Positions 43,027 through 52,212 of a stretch of DNA of 64,000 bases are shown in pieces. Below the pieces are notes generated by a model that did no database searches, had not been told where the DNA came from, and saw only the letters and a list, made by a program, of their open reading frames with translations. Each line of letters begins with the position of its first letter. The stretch's first letter is position 1. Both the position numbers and the translations under genes were made by a program. The DNA is from an uncultured Coriobacteriaceae bacterium (GTDB lineage: Bacteria > Actinomycetota > Coriobacteriia > Coriobacteriales > Eggerthellaceae): NCBI GenBank assembly GCA_937937585.1, contig CALDCB010000012.1, positions 124,001 through 188,000 of the forward strand. The letters are read 5' to 3'.

Positions 43027-45291
43027 ATGGGAAACGTTGAGAACATAAGTCGCTCGTCAGTTGTCCGCATTTTGTCGGGGCTCCACGACGGGCTTTGGGC
43101 GGTTGCGTGCGCGGTCGTTTTGGTGCCCGTTTGGACGGCACCGGCGTTCGCGTACGTCGATCCATCCATCATGACCTACACGATTCAGGCTGTTGCGGGC
43201 GTTGCCGTCGCTTTGTCCACGGTGCTGGGCGTCGCGGCGCGCAGGTCGCGCAAGAAGCTGATGAAACTGCTGGATTTCGACGAGAACGCTCGTCGCGAGG
43301 TTGACCCGCCCGTCTATCGCACCGATGGGAAGGGCATGCCGGCAAACGCGGCTGCGGGTGTCGGCGAAGGCGCTGCTACAAGCGGGAGTGATGCGCATGC
43401 CGTCGGGAAAGCCGCTGCTGCGAGTGTCGGTGCCGGCGAGGGCAAGCACGCAGCGAAGCGCGCCCAGCGTAAGGGGCGTCGTGCGCGCAAGTACGATCCG
43501 ACGTGGCGCACGCGTTTCAACTACGCGCTTCTGGCCTGCGCCTTCACGGTGTGCACCATCTTCGTGGTTGCCCCGTGCGAGGTTGTTGGCGGTAGCGCCG
43601 GCTCGCTGGTGTTCTCGCTTGCCGACGTGTGGTGGGTTGTGACATTGCCGGCCGTCGGAGTCGTTGCCGTGCTTGCGCTTCTGTTGTCGGCCCTGCGTGG
43701 CCGTATCTTCAATTTCTTCCTGGTACTGGTTGCCAGCGTTGGCGTTGCGGCGTACGTTCAGGTTCTTGTGTTGAACTACGGCATGCCGATTGCCGATGGC
43801 GGCACCATTGTGTGGGCCGAGCACAACACCATGATGGTTATTTCCAGTGCGGTGTGGATTTCCGTCATCGTGCTGTCCCTGCTGCTCAGCCTGTTCAACC
43901 GATTCCGCGCCCAGGGCGTTGTTGCCTTGGTTAGCGCTTGCCTCTTGGTGGTGCAGGGCGTTGGCGTGGCAAGCCTGTTCATTGCCCCGCCGGCGGCAAC
44001 CGAGCAAGCGGGCGGCATGGACGATCTCACGCACACCAATTTGGTCTCGCAGACCGAGTCGGTTCTGACCGAAGACGGCCTGTATTCGGTTTCCAGCAAG
44101 AACAACGTGATCGTGTTCGTGTTGGACACCTACGATCAAACGCTTTTGAATACCGTTTCCAACATGAATTCGCGCATGCTTGATGAGATGACGGACTTCA
44201 CCGAGTTCACCAACTGCACGGGTTCGATGACTCCTACGCGCTTCGCGGTGCCGTATCTGCTTACGGGCGAGCTGCCCAAGGTGGGCGAGGATTCCAACGT
44301 TTACCTGGCGAACCGTTATGCGCGCGGAACGTTCTTAGCCGACGCGCAGAACGCGGGCTACTCGGTTGGCCTGTACACCGACTCGTTGCAGATCGGAAGC
44401 TTGCCCGAAGCCGAGCAGAAGGCCATTGCGGCAACTACCATCAACATGCACAAGGTTGCGGCATCGAGCTTGGATTTCCGCGGCACCTTCGAGGCTTTGT
44501 GCCAGATCGCCTTGTACCGCGATGCCCCGTGGCCCCTTAAGCACAATTTCTGGTATTACACCGACCAGATCAACGGCCGCATCGTCAGCTACAACCCCGA
44601 CGCCGAGCCGGGCGAGCGCGTTTACACCATGAACGATCCGCGCTACTACGGCCAGCTGCAGCGCCAGGGTCTTGCGGTTGACGACGATGCGCCCGCCGGT
44701 GCGTTCCGTTTCATTCACTTGTTGGGCGCCCACTACCCGTACTCCATCGACGAGCACGCGAACGACCTGGGTACCGACAATTCCACTAAAGAGCAGCAGG
44801 CGCAGGGTTCGATGCACATCGTGGCCGAATACCTTCGCCAGTTGAAAGAGCTGGGCGTGTACGACCAGTCGACCATCGTCATCACGGCTGATCACGGCAA
44901 GTGGTTCCTGACGCCTGAGCCCCTGACCACCACCAGCACGCCCATCATGTTGGTGAAGCCCGCGAAGCAAAGCGTCGATGAGCCTGCCGGCGGCGCTGCG
45001 GCGGGTGCTGTGACCGGGCCTGCGGCGGGCGGCGTTCAGAAGTCGGGCATGCCCGTCAGCCATCACGATTATTTGCCGACGGTCGCCCAAGCCATGGGAC
45101 TTGATTCGTCGAAATACGGCAGCGGCCAGACGTTCTTCGAGGTGAACGACCCCGATCGTGTGCGCACCTATTTGACCACCGACAGCATCGGCCTGCGCGG
45201 AATCGGTTGGCGCGAGTACGCCATCGTGGGCGATAGCCTGCGCATATCGAATTGGCACGAGACCGGCAATTATTGGAGCATCGAGGAATAG
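43027..45291 (+). CDS. Membrane protein with sulfatase/alkaline-phosphatase-fold outer domain
   Basis: A protein of about 754 residues. A first helix (about 18-42) and basic cytoplasmic loop are followed by about five helices (155-330) and an outer hydrolase/transferase domain (about 350-750). The latter has KNNVIVFVLDTYDQTLL with the metal-binding Asp, CTGSMTPTRFAVPYLLTGEL where a Thr probably acts as nucleophile, and IVITADHGKWF with Asp-His metal ligands. The architecture is like LtaS/phosphoethanolamine-transferase or sulfatase membrane enzymes that decorate envelope glycans. Exact substrate unknown. A second in-frame ATG at 43018 exists. The start is probably leaderless, as no ribosome site is seen. 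Confidence 0.82.
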   Translation: MGNVENISRSSVVRILSGLHDGLWAVACAVVLVPVWTAPAFAYVDPSIMTYTIQAVAGVAVALSTVLGVAARRSRKKLMKLLDFDENARREVDPPVYRTDGKGMPANAAAGVGEGAATSGSDAHAVGKAAAASVGAGEGKHAAKRAQRKGRRARKYDPTWRTRFNYALLACAFTVCTIFVVAPCEVVGGSAGSLVFSLADVWWVVTLPAVGVVAVLALLLSALRGRIFNFFLVLVASVGVAAYVQVLVLNYGMPIADGGTIVWAEHNTMMVISSAVWISVIVLSLLLSLFNRFRAQGVVALVSACLLVVQGVGVASLFIAPPAATEQAGGMDDLTHTNLVSQTESVLTEDGLYSVSSKNNVIVFVLDTYDQTLLNTVSNMNSRMLDEMTDFTEFTNCTGSMTPTRFAVPYLLTGELPKVGEDSNVYLANRYARGTFLADAQNAGYSVGLYTDSLQIGSLPEAEQKAIAATTINMHKVAASSLDFRGTFEALCQIALYRDAPWPLKHNFWYYTDQINGRIVSYNPDAEPGERVYTMNDPRYYGQLQRQGLAVDDDAPAGAFRFIHLLGAHYPYSIDEHANDLGTDNSTKEQQAQGSMHIVAEYLRQLKELGVYDQSTIVITADHGKWFLTPEPLTTTSTPIMLVKPAKQSVDEPAGGAAAGAVTGPAAGGVQKSGMPVSHHDYLPTVAQAMGLDSSKYGSGQTFFEVNDPDRVRTYLTTDSIGLRGIGWREYAIVGDSLRISNWHETGNYWSIEE

Positions 45292-45416
45292 GCGCTTGCC
45301 GAATTGTTTCAGCGTCGTTGCACCCCCTTCTCCTGGCTTTTGTCGGTCGCATATAATTGGATTCGCTTTCGCTTCGAATTGAAATGAACGCAAAAGCGCA
45401 AGGGATGGGGGACCAC

Positions 45417-46568
45417 ATGATTTATCGCGATTTCCAAGATGAGAAACTTTCCAACCTCGGGCTTGGCCTGATGCGCCTTCCCGTGCTTGACGGGGGCGAC
45501 AGCAAGATCGACGAGGCGGCCGCGTTCGAGATGATCGACTACGCGTACAACCACGGCGTGAATTATTTCGACACCGCGTGGGGCTACCACGGCGGCAACT
45601 CCGAGCTGACGACCGGTCGCGCGCTGAAGCGCTATCCGCGTGAAAGCTTCAACTTGGCTTCGAAGTTCCCCGGCTATGATGTGACGAATTTCGGCAAGCA
45701 TGAAGAGATCTTCGCGACGCAGCTTGAGAAACTGCAGGTCGATTACCTTGATTTCTATCTCATTCACAACGTGAACGAGCTGAACATCGAACAGTATCTT
45801 GACGACGAGCAGTTCGGAACCATCAGTTATCTCGTCGAGCAGAAGAAGGCCGGCCGCATCAGGCACTTGGGCTTCTCGTGCCACGGATCGTTTGACACGT
45901 TCAAGCGCTTCCTTGATAAGTACGGCGACGACATGGAGTTCTGCCAGATCCAGCTGAACTACATGGACTGGACCTTCCAAGAAGTCAATCGCAAGGTCGA
46001 GTATCTTAATCAGCTGAATATGCCCATTTGGGTGATGGAGCCCTTGCGCGGCGGCAACCTGGTGGAATTCGAAGACTGCGACAAGCCAGCGCTTGAGGCG
46101 CTTCGCCCGGGTGTTTCCGCTGTTGAATGGGCATATCGCTTCCTCCAGAGCATCCCCGGTGTTGCCATGGTCCTCTCGGGTTCGTCGACTATGGAGCAGC
46201 TTGAGCAGAATATCCAGCTGTTCAGCGAAGACAAGCCGTTGAATGAACAGGAGATGCAGGCCATTCTTGCGGTGGGCCATCGCCTGGCAACCGCGGGCAA
46301 GCTGCCGTGCACCAAGTGCCATTACTGTACCAGCCATTGCCCCATGGGGCTTGATATCCCGTACCTGATCTCGCTTTACAACGAGCACATCTCGCGCGTG
46401 GGCATGCGCTTCATGGCGCCCATGGCCGTGTCGGCGCTTCCCGAGGACAAGCGACCCAGCGCGTGCATCGCTTGCCGCGCTTGCGAGGGCGTTTGCCCGC
46501 AGCAGATCGCTATTGCCGACACCTTCGCCCAGTTCGTGGAGATGCTGAAGGAAGAGCCGCAGCTGTAA
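45417..46568 (+). CDS. Aldo/keto reductase with two 4Fe-4S motifs
   Basis: A 383-residue protein. Residues 1-270 form an aldo/keto reductase barrel (LGLGLMRLPVLDGGDSKIDE, GVNYFDTAWGYHGGNSELTT with catalytic Asp and Tyr, LDFYLIHNVNELN with His). The C-terminus carries two ferredoxin-like clusters: CTKCHYCTSHCPMG and CIACRACEGVCPQQI. This subfamily is common in gut anaerobes and probably draws electrons from ferredoxin. ATG 45417 is chosen because AGGGATGGGGGAC lies just upstream. TATAAT at 45352-45357 is a likely -10 box. Substrate unknown. Confidence 0.92.
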   Translation: MIYRDFQDEKLSNLGLGLMRLPVLDGGDSKIDEAAAFEMIDYAYNHGVNYFDTAWGYHGGNSELTTGRALKRYPRESFNLASKFPGYDVTNFGKHEEIFATQLEKLQVDYLDFYLIHNVNELNIEQYLDDEQFGTISYLVEQKKAGRIRHLGFSCHGSFDTFKRFLDKYGDDMEFCQIQLNYMDWTFQEVNRKVEYLNQLNMPIWVMEPLRGGNLVEFEDCDKPALEALRPGVSAVEWAYRFLQSIPGVAMVLSGSSTMEQLEQNIQLFSEDKPLNEQEMQAILAVGHRLATAGKLPCTKCHYCTSHCPMGLDIPYLISLYNEHISRVGMRFMAPMAVSALPEDKRPSACIACRACEGVCPQQIAIADTFAQFVEMLKEEPQL

Positions 46569-46636
46569 AGCGCAGGCTGACGGCGAACGCCTTTCGATAG
46601 CGAACCTGCCGTTCCCGTTGGCGAACAAGCAAATGA

Positions 46637-46669
46637 AACGAGCCCGATGGCATTGCCATCGGGCTCGTT
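46637..46669. terminator. Bidirectional terminator
   Basis: AACGAGCCCGATGGC pairs perfectly with GCCATCGGGCTCGTT around ATT, between the convergent reductase and DUF1015 genes. Confidence 0.9.
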
Positions 46670-46702
46670 CTTGTTGCGTTTCTGCTTGGTTGAGGTCGCG
46701 CC

Positions 46703-47950
46703 TTAGATTTCGTGGATGAACAGGCCGCTGCGCAGCTTTGGCTCGAACCACGTGGATTTGGGCGGCATCAGCATGCCCGCGTCGGCAACGGCGAACAGCT
46801 CGGCGATGGACGTGGGGTACAGCGCGAAGGCGCAGACGCTGTCGTCGGCGCAGCGGCGCTCAAGCTCGTCAAGGCCGCGGATGCCGCCGACGAAGTCGAT
46901 GCGCTCGTCGGTGCGGGGATCGTGGATGCCAAGAACAGGCTCAAGCAGGATGTCGTGCAAAAGCGAGACGTCCAGGCCCGCAACCGGGTCGTCGGAGCGG
47001 TCTTCGGGGCGAACCACCAGGCGATACCAGGTGCCGTTAAGCAGCATGCTGAACTCGCCCTTGTTCTGCGGACGTGCGGCTTCTGCGTTGCCTTCGGGAC
47101 CGATCTCGGAAACATTGAAGCGCTTTTCGGCTTCGGCCAGGAAGTCGGCGGCCGACAGGCCGTTCAGGCTCTTCAGTACGCGGTTGTAATCAAGAATGGC
47201 CAGTTCGGAATCGGGGAACAGTACGCATAGATAGTAGTTGAACGGCTCTTCGCCCGTGTAGTCGGGGTTTTCGGCACGCATCTCCTTGGCAACGCGCGCA
47301 GCTGCTGCGTTGCGGTGATGGCCGTCGGCGATGTAGACGCTGTCCATGTCGGCGAAGGCTGCACGCACGGCCTCGATCGCTACGGGATCGGCTAGCGCGA
47401 AGCCGCGATGGCGCACACCGTCGTCGCCGGTGAAGTCGAATAGGGGCTCGCCGGCCTTCGCGGCCTCGCAAGCGTCGCTGACCTGGTCGTTTTGATGGTA
47501 TGCCAAGAAAATGGGACCGGTCTGCGCACTGCATTCGCGCACGTGGCGCACACGGCCTTCCTCTTTCTCGGCGCGGGTGTTCTCGTGCTTCTTGATGGTG
47601 CCGTTCAGGTAGTCGTCAACGGCGGCGCAGGCAACCAAGCCGGTCTGCGTGCGGCCGTTCATGGTGAGCTCGTACACGTAGAATTGCGGCTGCTCGTCAC
47701 GGGCGAAGACGCCGTCGTTCTTGGCGGCGCGCAGAAGCTCGCCTGCCTTGGCGAACGCCTCTTCGTCGGAAACCTGCTGGTTAACGGGGAAGTTCACCTG
47801 CGGCTGATCGATGGCCAGAAACGACTCGGGGTTCTCGGCCACGATGCGGCGCGACTCTTCGACGCTGTACACGTCGTAGGGAAGCGCAGCCACGCGCTCG
47901 GTTTTCTGCGGGATGGGTCGAAGTGCTGCGAAAGGCCTGATGTCCGCCAT
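46703..47950 (-). CDS. DUF1015-family protein
   Basis: A 415-residue soluble protein. The N-terminal MADIRPFAALRPIPQKTERV and AALPYDVYSVEESRRIV, and the central YIADGHHRNAAAARVAKEMR, are the family signatures; the GHHR region is likely a catalytic or ligand site. Some DUF1015 proteins are encoded with serine synthesis genes, but none is here. It ends 13 bases after the YhcH-family gene on the same strand, so the two are probably one operon. Function not established. Confidence 0.9.
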   Translation of the reverse strand: MADIRPFAALRPIPQKTERVAALPYDVYSVEESRRIVAENPESFLAIDQPQVNFPVNQQVSDEEAFAKAGELLRAAKNDGVFARDEQPQFYVYELTMNGRTQTGLVACAAVDDYLNGTIKKHENTRAEKEEGRVRHVRECSAQTGPIFLAYHQNDQVSDACEAAKAGEPLFDFTGDDGVRHRGFALADPVAIEAVRAAFADMDSVYIADGHHRNAAAARVAKEMRAENPDYTGEEPFNYYLCVLFPDSELAILDYNRVLKSLNGLSAADFLAEAEKRFNVSEIGPEGNAEAARPQNKGEFSMLLNGTWYRLVVRPEDRSDDPVAGLDVSLLHDILLEPVLGIHDPRTDERIDFVGGIRGLDELERRCADDSVCAFALYPTSIAELFAVADAGMLMPPKSTWFEPKLRSGLFIHEI

Positions 47951-47963
47951 TCTTGGCTCCTTG

Positions 47964-48419
47964 CTACTCGGCGACGCGAACTTTGATGACGATCTTGCTC
48001 AGCGGCCCCTGGTGAAGACCGTTGGTGATACCCGGCTTGTGGGCTTCGCCGGGCCAAACGATGCAGAAATCGCCGGCGCGCAGGCTGATGACGGACGGCA
48101 TGCTGCCGGGCTCGTCGAACACCGAGAAGTCGTCGCCCGTCATGGGGTGCTCTTCAAGGCTTGCGGGGGCTTCGACCAACAGCTCGGAACCCTCGACGAC
48201 CACCTGGATGTCGGCGTATTCCTCGTGCATCTCGTACTGCTTGGCGTCGACCGGGACGGGCTCGTACGACTGCACGTTGGCGAAAACGCCGTCGGCGATG
48301 TCTACGCGACCCAGTTTAAGAGAGCCAAGGTCGGTGGTGCGCAGGAATGCGAAAGCTTGGTCGAATCGGGTGGAAATGCCGGCGTAACGGTCGGCGTTGC
48401 TCAAAGAATCCTTGATCAT
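47964..48419 (-). CDS. YhcH/YjgK/YiaL-family protein
   Basis: A 151-residue single-domain cupin-like protein. ATG 48419 is chosen because AAGGAGAGG lies just upstream; the frame can be read to 48692 but that extension overlaps lysA. Family signatures are the metal-site residues in YEMHEEYADIQVVVEGSEL and the C-terminal IVWPGEAHKPGI. Relatives include anomerases for N-acetylneuraminate and the beta-galactosidase beta subunit EbgC. Here the substrate is unknown and no sialic acid genes are nearby. Operon with the DUF1015 gene; divergent from lysA. Confidence 0.87.
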   Translation of the reverse strand: MIKDSLSNADRYAGISTRFDQAFAFLRTTDLGSLKLGRVDIADGVFANVQSYEPVPVDAKQYEMHEEYADIQVVVEGSELLVEAPASLEEHPMTGDDFSVFDEPGSMPSVISLRAGDFCIVWPGEAHKPGITNGLHQGPLSKIVIKVRVAE

Positions 48420-48624
48420 GATGAGATGCCTCTCCTTCGCCCCGAAGGGCATGTTTTTGGTTGGCGCGGGGCGTTTCCCGTCCCGTTTTTCGAACAACGA
48501 GATTATATGCCGCTCTTCGTTGGTTTCAATTGTGAGAAGGAAACGCTTGTGCGCAGTTCGCGCGTGGAAGATTGGTACTATGAGCCGAGAAAAACGAACG
48601 TCGAAAGGGCTTTTGCGCCCTGGT

Positions 48625-48642
48625 GAGGCGCTCTGGCGCCTC
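48625..48642 (+). promoter_or_regulatory. Small hairpin upstream of lysA
   Basis: GAGGCGC (48625-48631) pairs with GCGCCTC (48636-48642) 25 bases before the lysA start. It could affect translation but no riboswitch consensus is recognised. Confidence 0.3.
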
Positions 48643-48666
48643 CGATTCCCCGAAAGCGAGGCAAGC

Positions 48667-50022
48667 ATGTCGTTGCGTGCATCCGATCTCAATAAAAAAG
48701 CCGATCAGCGCACTACCATGGACTTGGGTGCGGTGTTGCCCAAAACCGCCGAGGTTCGCGACGGCCACCTGTTCATCGGCGGCGTCGACATGGTTGAGCT
48801 TGCCCATCAGCAGGGAACGGCCTTGTACGTTTTCGACGAGGCCGACCTGCGCGATCGCATGGAGCAATATCGCAACAGCTTCCATTCCCGCTATCAGAAT
48901 TCCGACGTGCTGTATGCAAGCAAGGCGTTCCTTAACAAGGAAGTGCTGCGCATCGCGATGGAAGAGGGCATGTGCCTTGACGTGTCGGGCGGCGGTGAGC
49001 TTGCCTGCGCCCAGGCCGTCGGCTTCCCCATGGAGCGCGTTTTCGTGCATGGCAACAACAAAACACCCGCTGAACTGCGCGAGGCGATTTCCGCAGGTGT
49101 TGGGCACATCGTGGTTGACAGTCGCATCGAGGCGAAGCGCATCTCCGAGATCGCGGGCGAGCTTGGTCGTGTCCAGCCCGTTCTGATGCGCATCACCCCC
49201 GGCGTCGAGGCCGACACGCACGAGTACATCAAAACCGGCTGCGAGGACACGAAGTTCGGTTTCACCATGCTGGACGACTTCGCCTTCAAGTGCGTGGGCG
49301 ACGTCCTTGCCTTCGACAATGTGCAGCTTGACGGCTTCCATTGCCATATCGGCTCGCAGATCTTCGCGTTGCATTCGTTCCGCGAGGCCATTCAGGTCAT
49401 GATCGAGTTCGTCGCGCGTGTGAAGGAAACGTACGGCTTCGAGGCCAAGGTGCTTGATATGGGCGGCGGCCTGGGCATCGCTTACATGGCCGAGGACAAG
49501 CCTTCTAGCATCGCCGACTTCGCCGAGGTCACCGCTTCGTCCGTGCAAGAGCTGTGCGCAAAGCACGGTCTTGCCGAGCCGCGCCTTTTGGTGGAACCCG
49601 GCCGTAGCTTGGTGGCTAACGCCGGCGTCACGCTGTATACGGCGGGCATTCTGAAAACGCTGCCGAATATCCGCAAGATCGTGGCGGTTGACGGCGGCAT
49701 GTCCGACAACATCCGCACCGCGCTTTACAATGCCGATTACGAGGCGGTCATTGCCAACAAGGCCGATCAGCCGCGCACCGAGGTGGTTTCCCTTTGCGGA
49801 AAGCACTGCGAGAGCGGCGACGCCGTGGTCATTGACGGCTCGATTCAGCAAGTCGACCTGGGCGACATCGTCTGCGTCTTCGCCACGGGTGCGTATTGCT
49901 ATACCATGTCATCATCGTATAACGGCCAGCCTCGACCGGCCATCGTGTTCGTGAAGGACGGCCAAGCACGCGTTGTCACGCGTCGCGAGACGTACGCCGA
50001 CCTTATGGCTCGCGACATCTAA
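48667..50022 (+). CDS. lysA: Diaminopimelate decarboxylase
   Basis: A 451-residue fold type III PLP enzyme catalysing the last step of lysine synthesis. Schiff-base lysine in SDVLYASKAFLNKEV; HCHIGSQIF; MGGGLGIAY; LVEPGRSLVANAG; and CGKHCESGDAV with the family Cys. ATG 48667 is preceded by GCGAGG and gives the usual length; the frame reads back to 48397 over the YhcH gene start, which is unlikely. Followed by hom after 135 bases, so lysA, hom, the HAD gene and metA form an aspartate-family gene block. Confidence 0.95.
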   Translation: MSLRASDLNKKADQRTTMDLGAVLPKTAEVRDGHLFIGGVDMVELAHQQGTALYVFDEADLRDRMEQYRNSFHSRYQNSDVLYASKAFLNKEVLRIAMEEGMCLDVSGGGELACAQAVGFPMERVFVHGNNKTPAELREAISAGVGHIVVDSRIEAKRISEIAGELGRVQPVLMRITPGVEADTHEYIKTGCEDTKFGFTMLDDFAFKCVGDVLAFDNVQLDGFHCHIGSQIFALHSFREAIQVMIEFVARVKETYGFEAKVLDMGGGLGIAYMAEDKPSSIADFAEVTASSVQELCAKHGLAEPRLLVEPGRSLVANAGVTLYTAGILKTLPNIRKIVAVDGGMSDNIRTALYNADYEAVIANKADQPRTEVVSLCGKHCESGDAVVIDGSIQQVDLGDIVCVFATGAYCYTMSSSYNGQPRPAIVFVKDGQARVVTRRETYADLMARDI

Positions 50023-50157
50023 AGCGCGGCTGCGTTTCGGCGCGTTTCGCGAAGCTAGTCGGGCATCGATTCGGTTTTGAAAGCCGGGTCGGTTGATGCG
50101 AAGCAACGGGGCTTCGCCTTGGGACAAGGCCGCCTCTTGAAAACGAAAGGACAAGCC

Positions 50158-51441
50158 ATGACGATCAGGATCGGACTTGTGGGAACCGGCACCGTTGGCG
50201 GCGGCTGCCTGGACATCCTTGCCAACCATCGCGATGACTTCAAGCGCCATTACGGCGTGGACATCGAGCTTGCGCGCGTCTGTTCGCGCAAACCCGACGC
50301 CGCTCGCGCTCACAGCGTCGAGCACCTGTTCACCACCGATTTCCACGAAGTCGTGACCGATCCGTCCGTCGACCTGGTCATCGAGCTTATCGGCGGCGTG
50401 GGCGCCGCTCATGATGTCGTGTGCGACGCGCTGCGCAACGGCAAGAGCGTCGTCACGGCAAACAAGGCGCTTATCGCGTCTGCCGGTGACGAGATCTTCG
50501 CGCTTGCCGAAGAAAACAACGTCGATATTTACTACGGTGCCAGCGTTGGCGGCGGCATTCCCATCATCGGCCCGCTGAAGCACTCGCTCATTGCGAACGG
50601 CATCACCTCGGTCATGGGCATCGTCAACGGCACCACCAACTACATGCTCACGCGCATGGACGAGGATGGCCTGAGCTACGAGGCTGCCCTGGCAGAGGCG
50701 CAGGCCAAGGGTTATGCCGAGGCCGATCCTACCGCCGACGTCGACGGCTTCGACGCTGCTGCGAAAATCGCCATCTTGGCTTCGCTTGCGTTCAAGTCGC
50801 GCGTCACCATGGACGACGTGTACTGCGAGGGCATCCGCAACATTTCGCCTGTCGATCTTGATGCGGCTCGCGACATGGGCTTCAGTGTGAAGCTCTTGGC
50901 GTTGGCTCATCGTTCTGAGGCCGGTATCGACGTACACGTGCATCCCACGATGATTCCGCTGGACCACCAGCTTTCCAAGGTCAACGGCGTGAACAACGCC
51001 ATTTACGTCACGGGCGACGCCGTGGGCGAGACCATGTTCTTCGGCATGGGCGCCGGTGCTGGTCCTGCTGCCAGCGCCGTCATGGGCGACGTGGTTGAGG
51101 TTGCCCGTCGCATGGAAATGGGCCTGGCCCCCATCTTCGACAACGACTGCCCCGACACGCTGCCTCTTGTCCCCATGGCCGACCTTAAAACCAAGTATTA
51201 CATCCGCTTCACCGTGGCCGACCGTCCCGGCGTCCTGGCGGCAATGGCCACCGTGTTCGCCAACCATGGCGTCAGCGTGCGCTCGGTCATCCAGCGTGGC
51301 GAGACCGCCGGTGTCTCCGTCGAGGTCGTGTACGTTACCCACACGGCGCGCGAAGCCGACATCCAGCAGGTCGTCGACGAGATCGGCCAGCTTGAGGATG
51401 TTCTGATGAAGGAACCTTCGATCATTCGCGTGGAGGCGTAA
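50158..51441 (+). CDS. hom: Homoserine dehydrogenase with ACT domain
   Basis: A 427-residue enzyme reducing aspartate semialdehyde to homoserine. NAD(P)-binding GLVGTGTVGGGCLDIL, substrate region GIVNGTTNYMLTRM and DGFDAAAKIAILASLAF, and a C-terminal ACT domain (about 345-427, FTVADRPGVLAAMATVFANH) that probably mediates threonine feedback. ATG 50158 is chosen because AAAGGA is just upstream. It is separated by 3 bases from the HAD gene, so these two are one transcript. Confidence 0.96.
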   Translation: MTIRIGLVGTGTVGGGCLDILANHRDDFKRHYGVDIELARVCSRKPDAARAHSVEHLFTTDFHEVVTDPSVDLVIELIGGVGAAHDVVCDALRNGKSVVTANKALIASAGDEIFALAEENNVDIYYGASVGGGIPIIGPLKHSLIANGITSVMGIVNGTTNYMLTRMDEDGLSYEAALAEAQAKGYAEADPTADVDGFDAAAKIAILASLAFKSRVTMDDVYCEGIRNISPVDLDAARDMGFSVKLLALAHRSEAGIDVHVHPTMIPLDHQLSKVNGVNNAIYVTGDAVGETMFFGMGAGAGPAASAVMGDVVEVARRMEMGLAPIFDNDCPDTLPLVPMADLKTKYYIRFTVADRPGVLAAMATVFANHGVSVRSVIQRGETAGVSVEVVYVTHTAREADIQQVVDEIGQLEDVLMKEPSIIRVEA

Positions 51442-51444
51442 AGC

Positions 51445-52125
51445 GTGACTGTTAAGCCTGAAGAACTGGGCCTTATCCTTGACTGTGATGGCGTGCTGCT
51501 TGACTCGATGGGCGCTTGGGAAAAAGCCGAGATCGACGTGTGCGCCACTGTTGGCATCGTCCCAACAAAAGAGGACATCGACCATGTGAACACCCTTACG
51601 TTGGTCGAGGCTTGCGAATACTACAACACGAAGTACGGCGCCGGCGGCAGCGTCGAGGAGACGCTGCGCATCATCGATTCCAGCATGCAGCGTTTCTACG
51701 ACAACGACGTCGTTGCCGAGCCGGGCGCGCTTGAGTTCGTGCGCGAGCTTCGTGAGCTGGGCGTTCGCATGTGCGTTGTTTCGTCCAGCCCGCTTCGTTA
51801 TCTTCAGGCAGGTTTGGGAAGATGCGGCTTCCTTCCGTATTTCGATGGGGTGCTCTCGGCTGACGAGCTGAAGCTCACCAAGCGCGAGCATCCCATTTTC
51901 GAACGCGCCCTTGAGATTCTGGGCACCAAGAAAGAGAACACCTGGGGCTTCGACGACACGGCGTATGCCCTGCAAACGCTGAACAGCGTGGGCTGCCATA
52001 CCATCGGCATCTACAGCAGCGACCTTAACGGAACCGTCGAGCGCTTGCGCGCCGATTCCGAGTTCACGTTCCCGGGTGGTTTGGAAGAGCTTGGTTCGAA
52101 GGGTTTCTTAGAACTAGCTATCTAA
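51445..52125 (+). CDS. HAD-superfamily phosphatase
   Basis: A 226-residue HAD hydrolase of the PGP/Gph (phosphoglycolate phosphatase-like) type. Motif I is LILDCDGVLLDS with the nucleophile Asp, motif II CVVSSSP, motif III the Lys in LKLTKREHP, and motif IV WGFDDTAY. It has a helical cap at about 20-90. The GTG start at 51445 is 3 bases after hom and 87 bases before metA, so it is translationally coupled to hom. A dephosphorylating role in homoserine or methionine metabolism is suggested by position only. Substrate unknown. Confidence 0.88.
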   Translation: MTVKPEELGLILDCDGVLLDSMGAWEKAEIDVCATVGIVPTKEDIDHVNTLTLVEACEYYNTKYGAGGSVEETLRIIDSSMQRFYDNDVVAEPGALEFVRELRELGVRMCVVSSSPLRYLQAGLGRCGFLPYFDGVLSADELKLTKREHPIFERALEILGTKKENTWGFDDTAYALQTLNSVGCHTIGIYSSDLNGTVERLRADSEFTFPGGLEELGSKGFLELAI

Positions 52126-52212
52126 TTGTGGTATGACATGGTGTTCGCGTGGGGCGGTATCATCGCTGCGTATAATCAAGGCATATGAAACGTAGCGAAT
52201 GAGGTTTGAACC

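Noticed and set aside
49912..51999. 695-codon frame on the minus strand over hom and the HAD gene
   Set aside because: Covers two recognised genes on the other strand and has no recognisable protein features.
52126..52212. SAM riboswitch upstream of metA
   Set aside because: The 87-base gap holds a -10 box but none of the conserved SAM-I elements I would expect, and is too short with that promoter.
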